Shown piece after piece: positions 15,028-22,611 of a stretch of 36,491 bases of DNA. The position numbers and the translations under genes are program-made. This DNA is from Muribaculum sp. (GTDB lineage: Bacteria; Bacteroidota; Bacteroidia; Bacteroidales; Muribaculaceae), in contig JAMPAV010000017.1 of the NCBI GenBank assembly GCA_023667055.1, forward strand, positions 1 to 36,491, written 5' to 3'. The notes beneath the pieces are model-generated. The model was given only the letters and a program-made list of their open reading frames with translations, ran no database searches and was not told the origin of the DNA. How positions within the stretch are numbered: the stretch's first letter is position 1; each line of letters starts with the position of its first letter.

Positions 15028-17537
15028 ATACGGGAAGACAGCGCCACCCCCTTTATATAGGTGTCTTGCTCCGCAAGGGGGTCGTTGAGCATGACGTAGT
15101 CATTGCGCTCGACTATCCCGTGGCTGTTCACCGCGCCGGTGAGAAGGCTCTCCATGTCCGTGCTTCCGGAAAATGAATAACTGGTGGCCACACCGCCGCA
15201 CAGGCCCACAAGCCGGCAGGCCCCGGTGGCTGAATTTATGTCTGACGGGACCATACGGGTGTTTTCCTCATATCCTGATGACACCGCCGTGGAGGGTACG
15301 TTTCCCCTGGTGAGGAACACGGTGAAGCCGGACGTGTCATACTTGACAAGCTCTGTCCTGCCGTCTCCGTCGATGTCCTGGACATAGTACCCGTCTTTCA
15401 CGGAGGCATTTCTCGTGACACCCTTGAAACTGTCTTTTGCAAAGCCGTCCCGCCCCCGGGAATAATAGATGAGCCAGTCGGAACCCCCGGTCTTGTTTGA
15501 CGGGGACACGGCAATGTCCATGAGTCCGTCGCCGTTGAATTCGCCGCAAATGACCTCGCGGTCCCTGACAGAACTTTTGGTCAGGGTGTTGTCGGAGGCC
15601 AGGAGTCTCGGAACGAGCCCGCCTCCCGCGACATCGAATGTATATATGGAGACGCCGGTGTCTGATATGTGGCAGATGTCGGTCTTGCCGTCCCCGTCAT
15701 AGTCGAGTATGAAAAGCCTGTCCGAATTGTTGACCGCCTCAATCGGGTCTGTCTGTTGGTCGCCGGTAAACACAACCCTGTAGTTAAGCATATTCCCCTC
15801 ATAGAGTATGGCGTCACTTTCGATGTCGAATACGGTACATAAGGAAGCGTGGTTTGCTGTCAAAAAGGCCCCGGCCGTTGATATGGCCATGATCTCCGCC
15901 TTGCCGTCGCCGTTGAAATCACCTGCGAAAAAGAACCTCGGCCAGATGCTCCAGTGCTTGTTGTTGTTGTCGGCATGCGCGTACCCCATGTCATAGGTGC
16001 GCGTATATACTTTCCCAAGTCCGCTGAAAAGCGTTGGGCCATAGACGGTGAATGTGAGCTTGTCCCTTTTGTCTTCAACACATTCGTTGACCTTCACGAC
16101 ATAGTCCCCGCACCGGCCTCCGATGTCGGCGCACAGTATATCCACAAACCCCTCGCCCGTCTCCATGTCCGGCATCGGGAGAGCCACATCGTAGCCAAGC
16201 CTGGTGTAGAGGAATATTTTTTCAGTCCCTGAATAACAGTTCCTGTAGTAATCATTGCCGGCATCCCTTGAGTATTTGAAATACGGACTGTAGTTGGGCA
16301 GCATGATCAGCCCGTCGTCTGTCGAGCCGTACTCGAACCTTCCCTTGACCAGTTTGACCATCCCGGGGTCATCCGTGGAATAATATGATGTCAGGATGGT
16401 CCGGGATAAAGCAAAGGTGTCACAGTTGTCGCCTGTGCCGTAGTAAAACCTGAGGGGGTTGGGGCTTGCACCGCCGGCGGAATAGTCTATTTCCGAGAGA
16501 AGGGCGTTGCAGTGCCGTCCGTCTGTGTCCGTCTGGTATTCATAGCCGAATGTGTGGCTGCTGATTTCGGTTGACCCTCTTTTGCAGGCTATCCTCTGCA
16601 GAAGGCTGTTCTCCTCCATCCGGACGGAGGCCGCATACGCGAACATCGGGTCCTTCCGGTTCCGGCTGTATGTGAACTCCACGCTGTATCCGCTGTATGA
16701 GATCCGGGATACGTGGTAGATGTTGTCCGACAGGATGTATGCGTATTCAATGGAGTTGCCGTGGAGGTCGGTGAGGGTTGTGACAGGATACACCGGCAGG
16801 TTGACGTCTGAATCCGTGAAGCCGAATATGCCCTTGTTTCCGTCCGGATAGAAGACCTCGAAGTATCTGACCACATCACCGTCTATGTATGCCTTTGCCT
16901 TGATGTTGCCGAACTCGGTTTGATATAGCCTGCATCCCGGGAGACTACCTGTCTGTATGAGTCGGTTTCCGTCAATCATGAACGCGTCGTCCGCATCCAT
17001 TCCCACGCTTGCCACGGTCCCATCGTCATGGTAGAATGTCTTTCCTGTCCTTGATATCGCCGGCAATCCCGTCATGTGCCATCCCTTGCCGAGATACGAG
17101 TTACCTCTGTGGCTGTCGTAGGATATGGAGAGCTGAGGCTGAAATCCGCGGATGCCGGCAGGCAGGCTGACCGGGACTTCGTATGTCTTTGCTCCGGCCT
17201 GGGACACCCCGGAGTTTATGGGAATCTCGCCCACATCCCTCGATGTGTCAACCGAGACTGATGTGGGGACATGGGTGTTTTCCCCAAGGGTGTATGAAAG
17301 AGGGGTCGCGCCGGACATTGACTTCAATCGCTCAACCGTGCTGTCCGGATATGTGACCTCGCGGACGGAACCGCGGATTCTGTCAATCAGGGAGTCAAGG
17401 TACTCCTGTCCGCAGTCTTCTTCGATGGCGATTGCGTCTCCTTCATCATCTGATGAATAAGCCGTGCATGGATAAGTCACTGCGTAGGCGAGTGACATGT
17501 ATATGACTGACAGTATGAGTGTAAGGGACCGTTTCAT
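15024..17537 (-). CDS. SpvB/VCBS N-terminal half of the RHS polymorphic toxin
   Basis: The 837-residue frame has a signal peptide (MKRSLTLILSVIYMSLAYA). An SpvB-type segment lies at about 110-175 (KTYEVPVSLPAGIRGFQPQL, SISYDSHRGNSYLGKGW), as in the N-terminal part of TcC/SpvB toxin-complex proteins. Four FG-GAP/VCBS calcium-binding motifs follow: DFNGDGKAEI near 540, DYDGDGKTDI near 612, EFNGDGLMDI near 669 and DIDGDGRTEL near 722. These form the beta-propeller that precedes YD repeats in such proteins. It ends DTYIKGVALSSRM after a 5-G run. Shifting back one base gives DTYIKGGGAVFPYVNITEAI, which joins smoothly to the RHS half. Full-length relatives are single proteins, so this is one gene split in two. 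A T9SS-sorted small protein is encoded 64 bases upstream. Export to the surface is expected. Confidence 0.82.
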   Translation of the reverse strand: MKRSLTLILSVIYMSLAYAVTYPCTAYSSDDEGDAIAIEEDCGQEYLDSLIDRIRGSVREVTYPDSTVERLKSMSGATPLSYTLGENTHVPTSVSVDTSRDVGEIPINSGVSQAGAKTYEVPVSLPAGIRGFQPQLSISYDSHRGNSYLGKGWHMTGLPAISRTGKTFYHDDGTVASVGMDADDAFMIDGNRLIQTGSLPGCRLYQTEFGNIKAKAYIDGDVVRYFEVFYPDGNKGIFGFTDSDVNLPVYPVTTLTDLHGNSIEYAYILSDNIYHVSRISYSGYSVEFTYSRNRKDPMFAYAASVRMEENSLLQRIACKRGSTEISSHTFGYEYQTDTDGRHCNALLSEIDYSAGGASPNPLRFYYGTGDNCDTFALSRTILTSYYSTDDPGMVKLVKGRFEYGSTDDGLIMLPNYSPYFKYSRDAGNDYYRNCYSGTEKIFLYTRLGYDVALPMPDMETGEGFVDILCADIGGRCGDYVVKVNECVEDKRDKLTFTVYGPTLFSGLGKVYTRTYDMGYAHADNNNKHWSIWPRFFFAGDFNGDGKAEIMAISTAGAFLTANHASLCTVFDIESDAILYEGNMLNYRVVFTGDQQTDPIEAVNNSDRLFILDYDGDGKTDICHISDTGVSIYTFDVAGGGLVPRLLASDNTLTKSSVRDREVICGEFNGDGLMDIAVSPSNKTGGSDWLIYYSRGRDGFAKDSFKGVTRNASVKDGYYVQDIDGDGRTELVKYDTSGFTVFLTRGNVPSTAVSSGYEENTRMVPSDINSATGACRLVGLCGGVATSYSFSGSTDMESLLTGAVNSHGIVERNDYVMLNDPLAEQDTYIKGVALSSRM
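15045..15059 (-). other. Frame junction: slippery-type A-AAG-GGG in the SpvB/RHS gene
   Basis: On the minus strand the bases ATA-AAG-GGG-GTG-GCG contain A-AAG-GGG in the reading phase of the upstream frame, which fits the X-XXY-YYZ pattern of -1 ribosomal frameshift sites. The G run is 15047-15051. After a -1 slip, GGT-GGC-GCT-GTC follows and opens the 873-codon downstream frame; without it, translation stops eight codons later at 15024. Alternatives are a fixed frameshift mutation, slipped transcription or a sequence error of one G. Confidence 0.7.
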
Positions 17538-17601
17538 GGCTTTCGGATGGTTGTCGGTTTAGAAATGGTGTGTGGATTAGGACTGTGGATTTGTCGGGAG
17601 G

Positions 17602-18036
17602 TCATTCCCTGATGATTTTCCAGGATGATGACCTGCCGTTGAGGGATACCTGAAGCACATACACCCCGTTGTGTACGGTGCTGATGTCGAGAATGGTGGC
17701 AGGGGATTCAATGTCCATGGAGACAATTGTCTGGCCTGACAGGCTGTACAGGAACAGCCGTCCGTTGTCACCTGGCAACCAACCTGATACCTCTACCCTC
17801 AGCATTCCTTTCGTCGGATCCGGGTAAATCCTGATTTCCCTACCTGAGAGTCTCTCCTCCACGGGGATGTCCCCGACCCCGGCATGGGACGGGATGTTTT
17901 TCTGACTCATGACTATCTCCCTCCTTATGCGGTTGCCGCTCTCGTCGTAAGCGTATGTTATGGTTTGGGAATACGCCATGGCAGACACAGACAATGCTGA
18001 AGCGGCGGCAAGTGGAATTATGAGCTTGGGTTTCAT
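17602..18036 (-). CDS. Small T9SS-sorted protein with a single YD-like motif
   Basis: From the ATG at 18036 the product has 144 residues: a signal peptide (MKPKLIIPLAAASALSVSAM to AYSQ), then TITYAYDESGNRIRREIV. That segment has the exact form of one YD/RHS repeat. A short linker follows, and from about residue 70 comes a type IX secretion system C-terminal sorting domain (IRIYPDPTKGMLRVEVSG, LFLYSLSGQTI, GVYVLQVSLNGRSSSWKIIR). The longer frame back to 18090 is rejected because the promoter at 18060-18091 lies inside it. It is the first gene of the RHS operon and would be carried across the outer membrane by T9SS. With no catalytic domain it could be an adaptor or carrier for the SpvB/RHS protein, which lacks a visible sorting domain. 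That role is inference. Confidence 0.75.
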   Translation of the reverse strand: MKPKLIIPLAAASALSVSAMAYSQTITYAYDESGNRIRREIVMSQKNIPSHAGVGDIPVEERLSGREIRIYPDPTKGMLRVEVSGWLPGDNGRLFLYSLSGQTIVSMDIESPATILDISTVHNGVYVLQVSLNGRSSSWKIIRE

Positions 18037-18059
18037 GATGGGGGGTATTGGTTTTCGCT

Positions 18060-18091
18060 CAAAGTTAGTTAAAAAATTTGAATGCTCCAAA
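18060..18091 (-). promoter_or_regulatory. Promoter of the T9SS-SpvB-RHS-immunity operon
   Basis: On the minus strand TTTG (18088-18091), 20 bases, then TAACTTTG (18060-18067) match the Bacteroidetes consensus in sequence and spacing. Transcription would begin near 18053, which requires the start codon at 18036. No other strong promoter was seen before the immunity genes. Confidence 0.7.
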
Positions 18092-18305
18092 TAAATTCAT
18101 AAATTTTATAATTTTATGAACACGTATAAAATAAGAATAATGGAATCTTTATAAAAAAGAACTTTTGCGTAACCATGAAATAAACTAATATGAGATTTCT
18201 TCTATCTACTCTGCAACTTTTGATTTTTTTTCGCGTTATATAAGTAAAAGGATAAGGGGAATCGTTGGAATTTCGAATCTGAATCCTTACCGGATTCGGT
18301 AGCGG

Positions 18306-18333
18306 TTCAAAATTCAAAATTCAAAATTCAAAA
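18306..18333 (+). repeat. Heptanucleotide repeat TTCAAAA x4 in the hpf leader
   Basis: Four perfect, adjacent 7-base units lie 20 bases upstream of the hpf ATG. The same unit sequence, in the same sense orientation, lies upstream of the Bax-inhibitor-1 gene on the minus strand (26031-26058). Confidence 0.9.
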
Positions 18334-18353
18334 TTATTAAAAATCTAATGACT

Positions 18354-18644
18354 ATGGACGTATTGATCAAGGCAATCCACTTCGACATCAGTGACAAGCT
18401 CGAAGCCTTCACCAACAAGAAAATCGATAAACTCGTCCGCAGATTCGACGTTATCAGCGGCGTAAACGTGAATTATAGACTTATAAAACCAGAAGCTGCC
18501 ATGAACAAGGAAGTTGGCGTAGAACTATTGGTGCCGGGCGCCACCCTGTTCGCATCCAAGACAGCCGACACATTTGAAGAGGCTCTCGACCTCGCAATTC
18601 AGGCTCTCGAGCCGCAGCTTGAACGTAACAAAGACAAGAAGTAA
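18354..18644 (+). CDS. hpf: Short-form ribosome hibernation-promoting factor
   Basis: The 96-residue protein MDVLIKAIHFDISDKLEAFT has the beta-alpha-beta-beta-beta-alpha shape of the HPF/RaiA family. KKIDKLVRRFD lies in the first helix, and AMNKEVGVELLVPGATLFAS and DTFEEALDLAIQALEPQLER lie in the second half. The C-terminal dimerisation extension of long HPF is absent, so it is the short type. It binds the decoding region of the 30S subunit during slow growth. The ATG at 18354 (MDV) is preferred over 18348 (MTMDV) because family members usually start MDV or MEV. It lies three bases upstream of the sugar-isomerase gene and probably heads a five-gene operon. Confidence 0.88.
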   Translation: MDVLIKAIHFDISDKLEAFTNKKIDKLVRRFDVISGVNVNYRLIKPEAAMNKEVGVELLVPGATLFASKTADTFEEALDLAIQALEPQLERNKDKK

Positions 18645-18647
18645 CGG

Positions 18648-19070
18648 ATGGGACGTCTTCTCGACAACGTAAAGATATTTGAATTTTCTAAAGTATGCGA
18701 CCCACGGGGCAACCTTTCTTTCATTGAGGAGGGTTGCCACGTGCCGTTTTCCATCAAACGTGTTTTCTACATCTATGATGTGCCCGGAGGCGAAACACGC
18801 GGCGGCCACGCCCACCGTGAAAATTCCACTGTGCTTATTGCAGTGTCAGGGTCTTTCGACCTTCATCTCTCAGATGGCGATGATGAGATAGTGATTCGCA
18901 TGAACCGTGCCAACAAAGGTGTCCTGATTCCTCCCGGAGTATGGGACTCAATGCACGACTTCACTACCGGCACCGTATGTCTCGCTCTTTGCGACCATCA
19001 CTACGAGGAAGAGGATTACATAAGGGATCTCGACGAATATCATGAATTTCTTAAGTCTATCAGAAACTAA
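18648..19070 (+). CDS. dTDP-sugar 3,4-ketoisomerase (FdtA/QdtA cupin family)
   Basis: The 140-residue single cupin domain has the signature KVCDPRGNLSFIEEG near the start, then RVFYIYDVPGGETRGGHAHR (catalytic histidines) and VLIAVSGSFDLHLSDG. These motifs define the FdtA/QdtA/WxcM-like sugar ketoisomerases, which convert dTDP-4-keto-6-deoxyglucose to the 3-keto sugar for amino-sugar synthesis. The adjoining aminotransferase overlaps it by 29 bases, matching the FdtA-FdtB order that leads to dTDP-3-amino-3,6-dideoxyhexoses of O-antigen or surface glycans. The galacto (FdtA) and gluco (QdtA) products cannot be told apart by eye. No rmlA/rmlB or glycosyltransferase genes are adjacent, so the precursor must come from elsewhere in the genome. 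The pairing with hpf and mltG is unexpected but may reflect envelope housekeeping. Confidence 0.83.
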   Translation: MGRLLDNVKIFEFSKVCDPRGNLSFIEEGCHVPFSIKRVFYIYDVPGGETRGGHAHRENSTVLIAVSGSFDLHLSDGDDEIVIRMNRANKGVLIPPGVWDSMHDFTTGTVCLALCDHHYEEEDYIRDLDEYHEFLKSIRN

Positions 19071-20196
19071 CAGGCAATTCATGCCGGAACTTATAGAGGC
19101 CACTTCAAGAGTGATTCGGAGTGGCTGCTATTTGCGCGGTCAGGAGACTCAGGCTTTTGAGAAAGAACTGTCGCTGCAGTGTGGCGCATCCCACGTGGTC
19201 GGAGTAAGCAATGGTCTTGACGCAATCAGGCTAATTTTCCGCGCATATATCCAGATGGGGGTTCTGCATCCCGGCGATGCTATTCTCGTGGCCGCTAACA
19301 CCTATATCGCCACCGTGATGCCTATCACTGAGCTCGGACTTGTGCCATTTTTTGTGGAGCCGGATATGCTCACCATGAATTTCAGCTGGGAAAACGCCCT
19401 CGACATAATCCGACAGGTGGACAACTCCAGCACAATCTCCTCTTTCCGGATTGCCGGTGCAATCATAACTCACCTTTACGGCACCCCCTGCTGGAATCTT
19501 GATGTCGCTACCATGATGCGTGAGCGAGGCATGGTGATTATCGAAGACAATGCCCAGGCCATTGGCGCTATGGCCGCTGAGATGGGCTTCAATGGCTCCC
19601 GTGCCACCGGGAATCTTGCCGATGCCTCTGCCTTCAGCTTTTATCCCACGAAGAACATCGGGGCCATGGGTGACGCCGGCGCTGTGGCCACTTGTGATGC
19701 CAAACTTGCAGAAGTGGTGCGTACGCTCGCCAACTATGGGAGCGACCACCGGTATCACAACATCTATGTTGGCTACAATTGCCGTATCGATGAGATTCAG
19801 GCGGCTGTGCTCCGCGTGAAACTTCGTCATCTCGACGATGTCACTGCAAAACGTCAGGCTGTGGCTGCTGCTTATTCCGACACCATCGATAATCCGCTCG
19901 TGACTTTGCCGACCACTTTCCCCGATATGGTTCAGGTGTGGCATCAGTATGTGATTCTCCTTCCTCCTCATTTGCGCGATGACATGCGCGAATGGCTTGC
20001 TTCCAATGATATTGCCACCGACGTCCACTATCCCGACCCTCCATATCTGCAGCCTTGCTACGCAAGCTTCTACCGTCCATCGGATACCACTCCCTCCATC
20101 GACATTTCGCGCCGATGCATCAGCCTCCCCGTCGCAAACATCGATTTCTTTGATGCCGGCGAGATAGCCAGAACCATCAACAACTTTATCTCATGA
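19042..20196 (+). CDS. DegT/DnrJ/EryC1/StrS sugar aminotransferase (FdtB-like)
   Basis: The 384-residue PLP enzyme of the DegT/DnrJ family has VIRSGCYLRGQETQAFEKEL at the start, GVSNGLDAIRLIFRAY, the aspartate site VIIEDNAQAIGA and the PLP lysine in FSFYPTKNIGAMGDAGAV. NYGSDHRYHNIYVGYNCRID is the conserved substrate/dimer loop. It would transfer an amino group from glutamate to the 3-keto sugar made by the upstream isomerase, giving a 3-amino-3,6-dideoxyhexose nucleotide. The start codon lies inside the isomerase gene (29-base overlap) and its stop overlaps mltG by ATGA, so it is firmly in one transcript. Nothing suggests damage. The exact sugar is not determined. Confidence 0.87.
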   Translation: MNFLSLSETNRQFMPELIEATSRVIRSGCYLRGQETQAFEKELSLQCGASHVVGVSNGLDAIRLIFRAYIQMGVLHPGDAILVAANTYIATVMPITELGLVPFFVEPDMLTMNFSWENALDIIRQVDNSSTISSFRIAGAIITHLYGTPCWNLDVATMMRERGMVIIEDNAQAIGAMAAEMGFNGSRATGNLADASAFSFYPTKNIGAMGDAGAVATCDAKLAEVVRTLANYGSDHRYHNIYVGYNCRIDEIQAAVLRVKLRHLDDVTAKRQAVAAAYSDTIDNPLVTLPTTFPDMVQVWHQYVILLPPHLRDDMREWLASNDIATDVHYPDPPYLQPCYASFYRPSDTTPSIDISRRCISLPVANIDFFDAGEIARTINNFIS

Positions 20197-21248
20197 CGCA
20201 TACTAATAGAGTCAGAAAAAATTCAGGTAAAAAAAAGAATAGAAAGAATATTATAACGGCCGTGGCAATAGGTGTCATGGCTGTCGTGGCTTTGTTTGTC
20301 TGGATTTTCATGTTCAGTGGGAAGACTCCTTCAAGTGCCCTGATCAAGATTCCTTCAAATGCAACTCCGGCTCTCCTGCAAGATTCAATCGCCAAGTATC
20401 TTGGTGATTCATACGCATCTAAAGTGACAAGGTTGGTAAGGCTCAGAGGCACTGATCTTGCGCTACGCCACGGTGCATATCTTGTAGAGGCGGGGTGGAG
20501 TCCGCTTGATGCGATGCGACGCCTCACCGGCGGCCCGCAGTATCCTCTCACTGTCACCATCAATGGATTTCGCCAGCGTCAGGTGCTTGAGGATAAGATT
20601 GCCGCAAAGTTTGATTTCACCCCCGACTCTCTCGCTTCGGTCATGGCCGATGCCGTGCTACTTGAAAAATACGGACTCAATCCGCAGCAGTCAATGTCGT
20701 TGTTTCTCAATGACTCCTACGATTTCTTCTGGAGTGTCTCGCCTGATCAGATCATTGCTAAGGTGGGTAGCCACTATCTTGATGTGTGGAACAAATCACG
20801 CCGAGACAAGGCTGCCGCTCTTGGCCTTACTCCCGCGGAGGTGATGACACTTGCTTCTATTGTCGATGAGGAGACCAACGCAAAAGAAGAAAAAGGAATC
20901 ATCGGTCGGCTTTACGTCAATCGCCTTAAAATCGGAATGCCGCTACAGGCGGATCCGACCGTGCGTTTTGCCGGTGGCGACTTCAGCGTGAAGCGCATTA
21001 CTTTAAAAATGACCAAAACAGATCATCCGTATAATACATATAAATACAAGGGTCTCCCCCCGGGGCCAATCCGCACCACTTCTGTAGAGACAATCGATGC
21101 CATTCTCGACAGTCAGCCCAACGACTATATCTATATGTGTGCAAAGGAGGATTTCTCGGGTCGCCACAATTTCGCGAAGACGTATGCCGAGCATGAAGCC
21201 AACGCACGCCGATACAAGCGAGAACTTGATCGGCGAGGTATCTTCTAA
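20193..21248 (+). CDS. mltG: Endolytic murein transglycosylase MltG
   Basis: The 351-residue protein has a short basic N-terminus (KKKNRKN), one membrane helix at about 23-42 (AVAIGVMAVVALFVWIFMFS), a LysM-like region and the YceG/MltG domain. Key motifs are EVMTLASIVDEETNAKEEKG, containing the family's catalytic glutamate, LYVNRLKIGMPLQADPTVRF, and YNTYKYKGLPPGPI near the end. MltG cuts nascent glycan strands in the periplasm and acts as a terminator of peptidoglycan chain growth. It overlaps the upstream aminotransferase by four bases, implying translational coupling. Length is normal for the family. Confidence 0.92.
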   Translation: MTHTNRVRKNSGKKKNRKNIITAVAIGVMAVVALFVWIFMFSGKTPSSALIKIPSNATPALLQDSIAKYLGDSYASKVTRLVRLRGTDLALRHGAYLVEAGWSPLDAMRRLTGGPQYPLTVTINGFRQRQVLEDKIAAKFDFTPDSLASVMADAVLLEKYGLNPQQSMSLFLNDSYDFFWSVSPDQIIAKVGSHYLDVWNKSRRDKAAALGLTPAEVMTLASIVDEETNAKEEKGIIGRLYVNRLKIGMPLQADPTVRFAGGDFSVKRITLKMTKTDHPYNTYKYKGLPPGPIRTTSVETIDAILDSQPNDYIYMCAKEDFSGRHNFAKTYAEHEANARRYKRELDRRGIF

Positions 21249-21249
21249 A

Positions 21250-21277
21250 GAGTTAAGGGGTAAGAGTTAAGAGTTAA
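21250..21277 (+). repeat. Heptanucleotide repeat GAGTTAA-type x4
   Basis: Units GAGTTAA, GGGGTAA, GAGTTAA and GAGTTAA follow each other directly after the mltG stop codon and before the DUF4421 gene. The second copy is degenerate. Confidence 0.8.
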
Positions 21278-21311
21278 AGATTTTTTTGATGGGAATGTGA
21301 TTTGGGAAGAT

Positions 21312-22532
21312 ATGAAAAAAGGCTTGTGGTTGATGTTCATATTTTTGCAATTTGGTCTTGCAGTTGCGTTTGCCTCAAATGAGACGTTGCCGGATGCATT
21401 GCGCTGGTCACCCTCTGAATTGATTGAAGTGGTTCAGAAGGATTCGCTTTCCGCCGATGGCACACAAGGTGAAGTAAAAGATAGCATCAGTACTCTCGAC
21501 ATGGAAAATGAGCTTCGTGACCGCAACTGGTGGTATCTCTTCAAAAAGGGAAAACTTGCCATGCGCGACACCACAGTGATCTGGCCTCCTTTCCTTAAAT
21601 TTTGCGTCAATGTCTATAACTGGGCCGATGAGGTGTTCAGTACGACCGACACCGCCTACGTGGTGGGCACCGGTAAAAGATGGCGCGCCCGCCTTATCAA
21701 CGACAACTGGAATGATTCGTATTATATGAAGTTCTCCAAAGAACTGAACTCTATCATGACTGGCGACATGCATATTCTCGCCGGTGCATCGATTCAGTAT
21801 ATGGCTGTAAGCTACTCATATCTGTTCGACCTTTCACATATCATCGGAGGCACTCCGATCAATTATAAGAAGCAGGAATTCAGTTTCAACTGTGCACGTT
21901 TCGCAGCCGAAGGCTATTACTATGAGAATGGAGGCGGCTCTAATATTCGCACCTTTGGGAAATATCGAAATGAGAAGAATCATAAATTCTTCAAAATACC
22001 TTTCTCCGGAATAAAGATGAGCAATTTCGGCATTGATGCCTACTATTTTTTCAATGGCTATAAGTATTCCCAGGCTGCCGCCTACGGTTTCTCAAAGATT
22101 CAGAAAAAAAGCCAGGGGTGCTTCATGGCGGGCCTTTCTTATTGTGATCAAGATATTCAGGTGGATTTCAGTGAATTGCCTGAGGAGTTGAAACCATACG
22201 CGAAGAATGTTGACCCCAGATATCGTTTCCATTATCACGACTATAATGTTCTGTTCGGATATGGCTACAACTGGGTGTTCTTGCCCCACTGGCTCTATAA
22301 TGTCACTGTAATTCCGGGCATAGGATTCAACCACTGCTATGAGGATTCGCAGGAAGCGAGTGCCAAGTTGTTTTCTCTTAACACCCATGGCATGATGTCC
22401 GTCACATATAATTACGGCAACTGGTTTGCCGGTCTTCAGGGGCATTTCCGAGGCTATTGGTACAATTCCAAGCGTTATGCCCTCTTCAGCACAGTCCATA
22501 GCATAATATTTTCAGGAGGTTTCCGCTTCTAA
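21312..22532 (+). CDS. DUF4421-family outer-membrane barrel protein
   Basis: From the ATG at 21312 the 406-residue protein has a signal peptide (MKKGLWLMFIFLQFGLAVAF) and matches the Bacteroidetes DUF4421 family: WPPFLKFCVNVYNWADEVFS, DTAYVVGTGKRWRARLINDN, then alternating aromatic strands and the terminal aromatic FSGGFRF expected of an outer-membrane beta-barrel. Function is unknown. The position after mltG, with only a heptamer repeat between, suggests co-transcription with the envelope genes upstream. The GTG start 15 bases earlier (21297) is less likely because MKKG begins the signal peptide directly. No truncation is visible. Confidence 0.75.
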   Translation: MKKGLWLMFIFLQFGLAVAFASNETLPDALRWSPSELIEVVQKDSLSADGTQGEVKDSISTLDMENELRDRNWWYLFKKGKLAMRDTTVIWPPFLKFCVNVYNWADEVFSTTDTAYVVGTGKRWRARLINDNWNDSYYMKFSKELNSIMTGDMHILAGASIQYMAVSYSYLFDLSHIIGGTPINYKKQEFSFNCARFAAEGYYYENGGGSNIRTFGKYRNEKNHKFFKIPFSGIKMSNFGIDAYYFFNGYKYSQAAAYGFSKIQKKSQGCFMAGLSYCDQDIQVDFSELPEELKPYAKNVDPRYRFHYHDYNVLFGYGYNWVFLPHWLYNVTVIPGIGFNHCYEDSQEASAKLFSLNTHGMMSVTYNYGNWFAGLQGHFRGYWYNSKRYALFSTVHSIIFSGGFRF

Positions 22533-22546
22533 GTACGAAATGAAGA

Positions 22547-22572
22547 GGAATGATTGCATTGGCAATCATTCC
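22547..22572. terminator. Perfect hairpin between convergent DUF4421 and pnp genes
   Basis: An 11-bp perfect stem (22547-22557 with 22562-22572, GGAATGATTGC) and a 4-base loop lie 15 bases beyond the DUF4421 stop. No T run follows on the plus side, so it may stabilise 3' ends rather than act as a classic intrinsic terminator. Confidence 0.5.
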
Positions 22573-22576
22573 CCCC

Positions 22577-22611
22577 ACTTATCACTCATTGCTTATTACT
22601 CATTGTTCATT
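22577..22611 (-). repeat. Heptanucleotide repeat AATGAGT/AATAAGC type x5
   Basis: Five contiguous 7-base units (plus strand ACTTATC, ACTCATT, GCTTATT, ACTCATT, GTTCATT) run into the last codons of pnp. Read on the minus strand they are the same family as the array between the two rhomboid genes (29495-29529). Confidence 0.8.

Noticed and set aside
15047..15051. G5 tract as a phase-variable homopolymer
   Set aside because: Five bases is short for efficient slippage during replication; ribosomal or transcriptional slippage, a mutation or an error is more likely.
19231..20028. Antisense open frame of 265 codons in the aminotransferase gene
   Set aside because: The plus-strand PLP enzyme is unmistakable; the antisense translation is histidine-rich shadow sequence.
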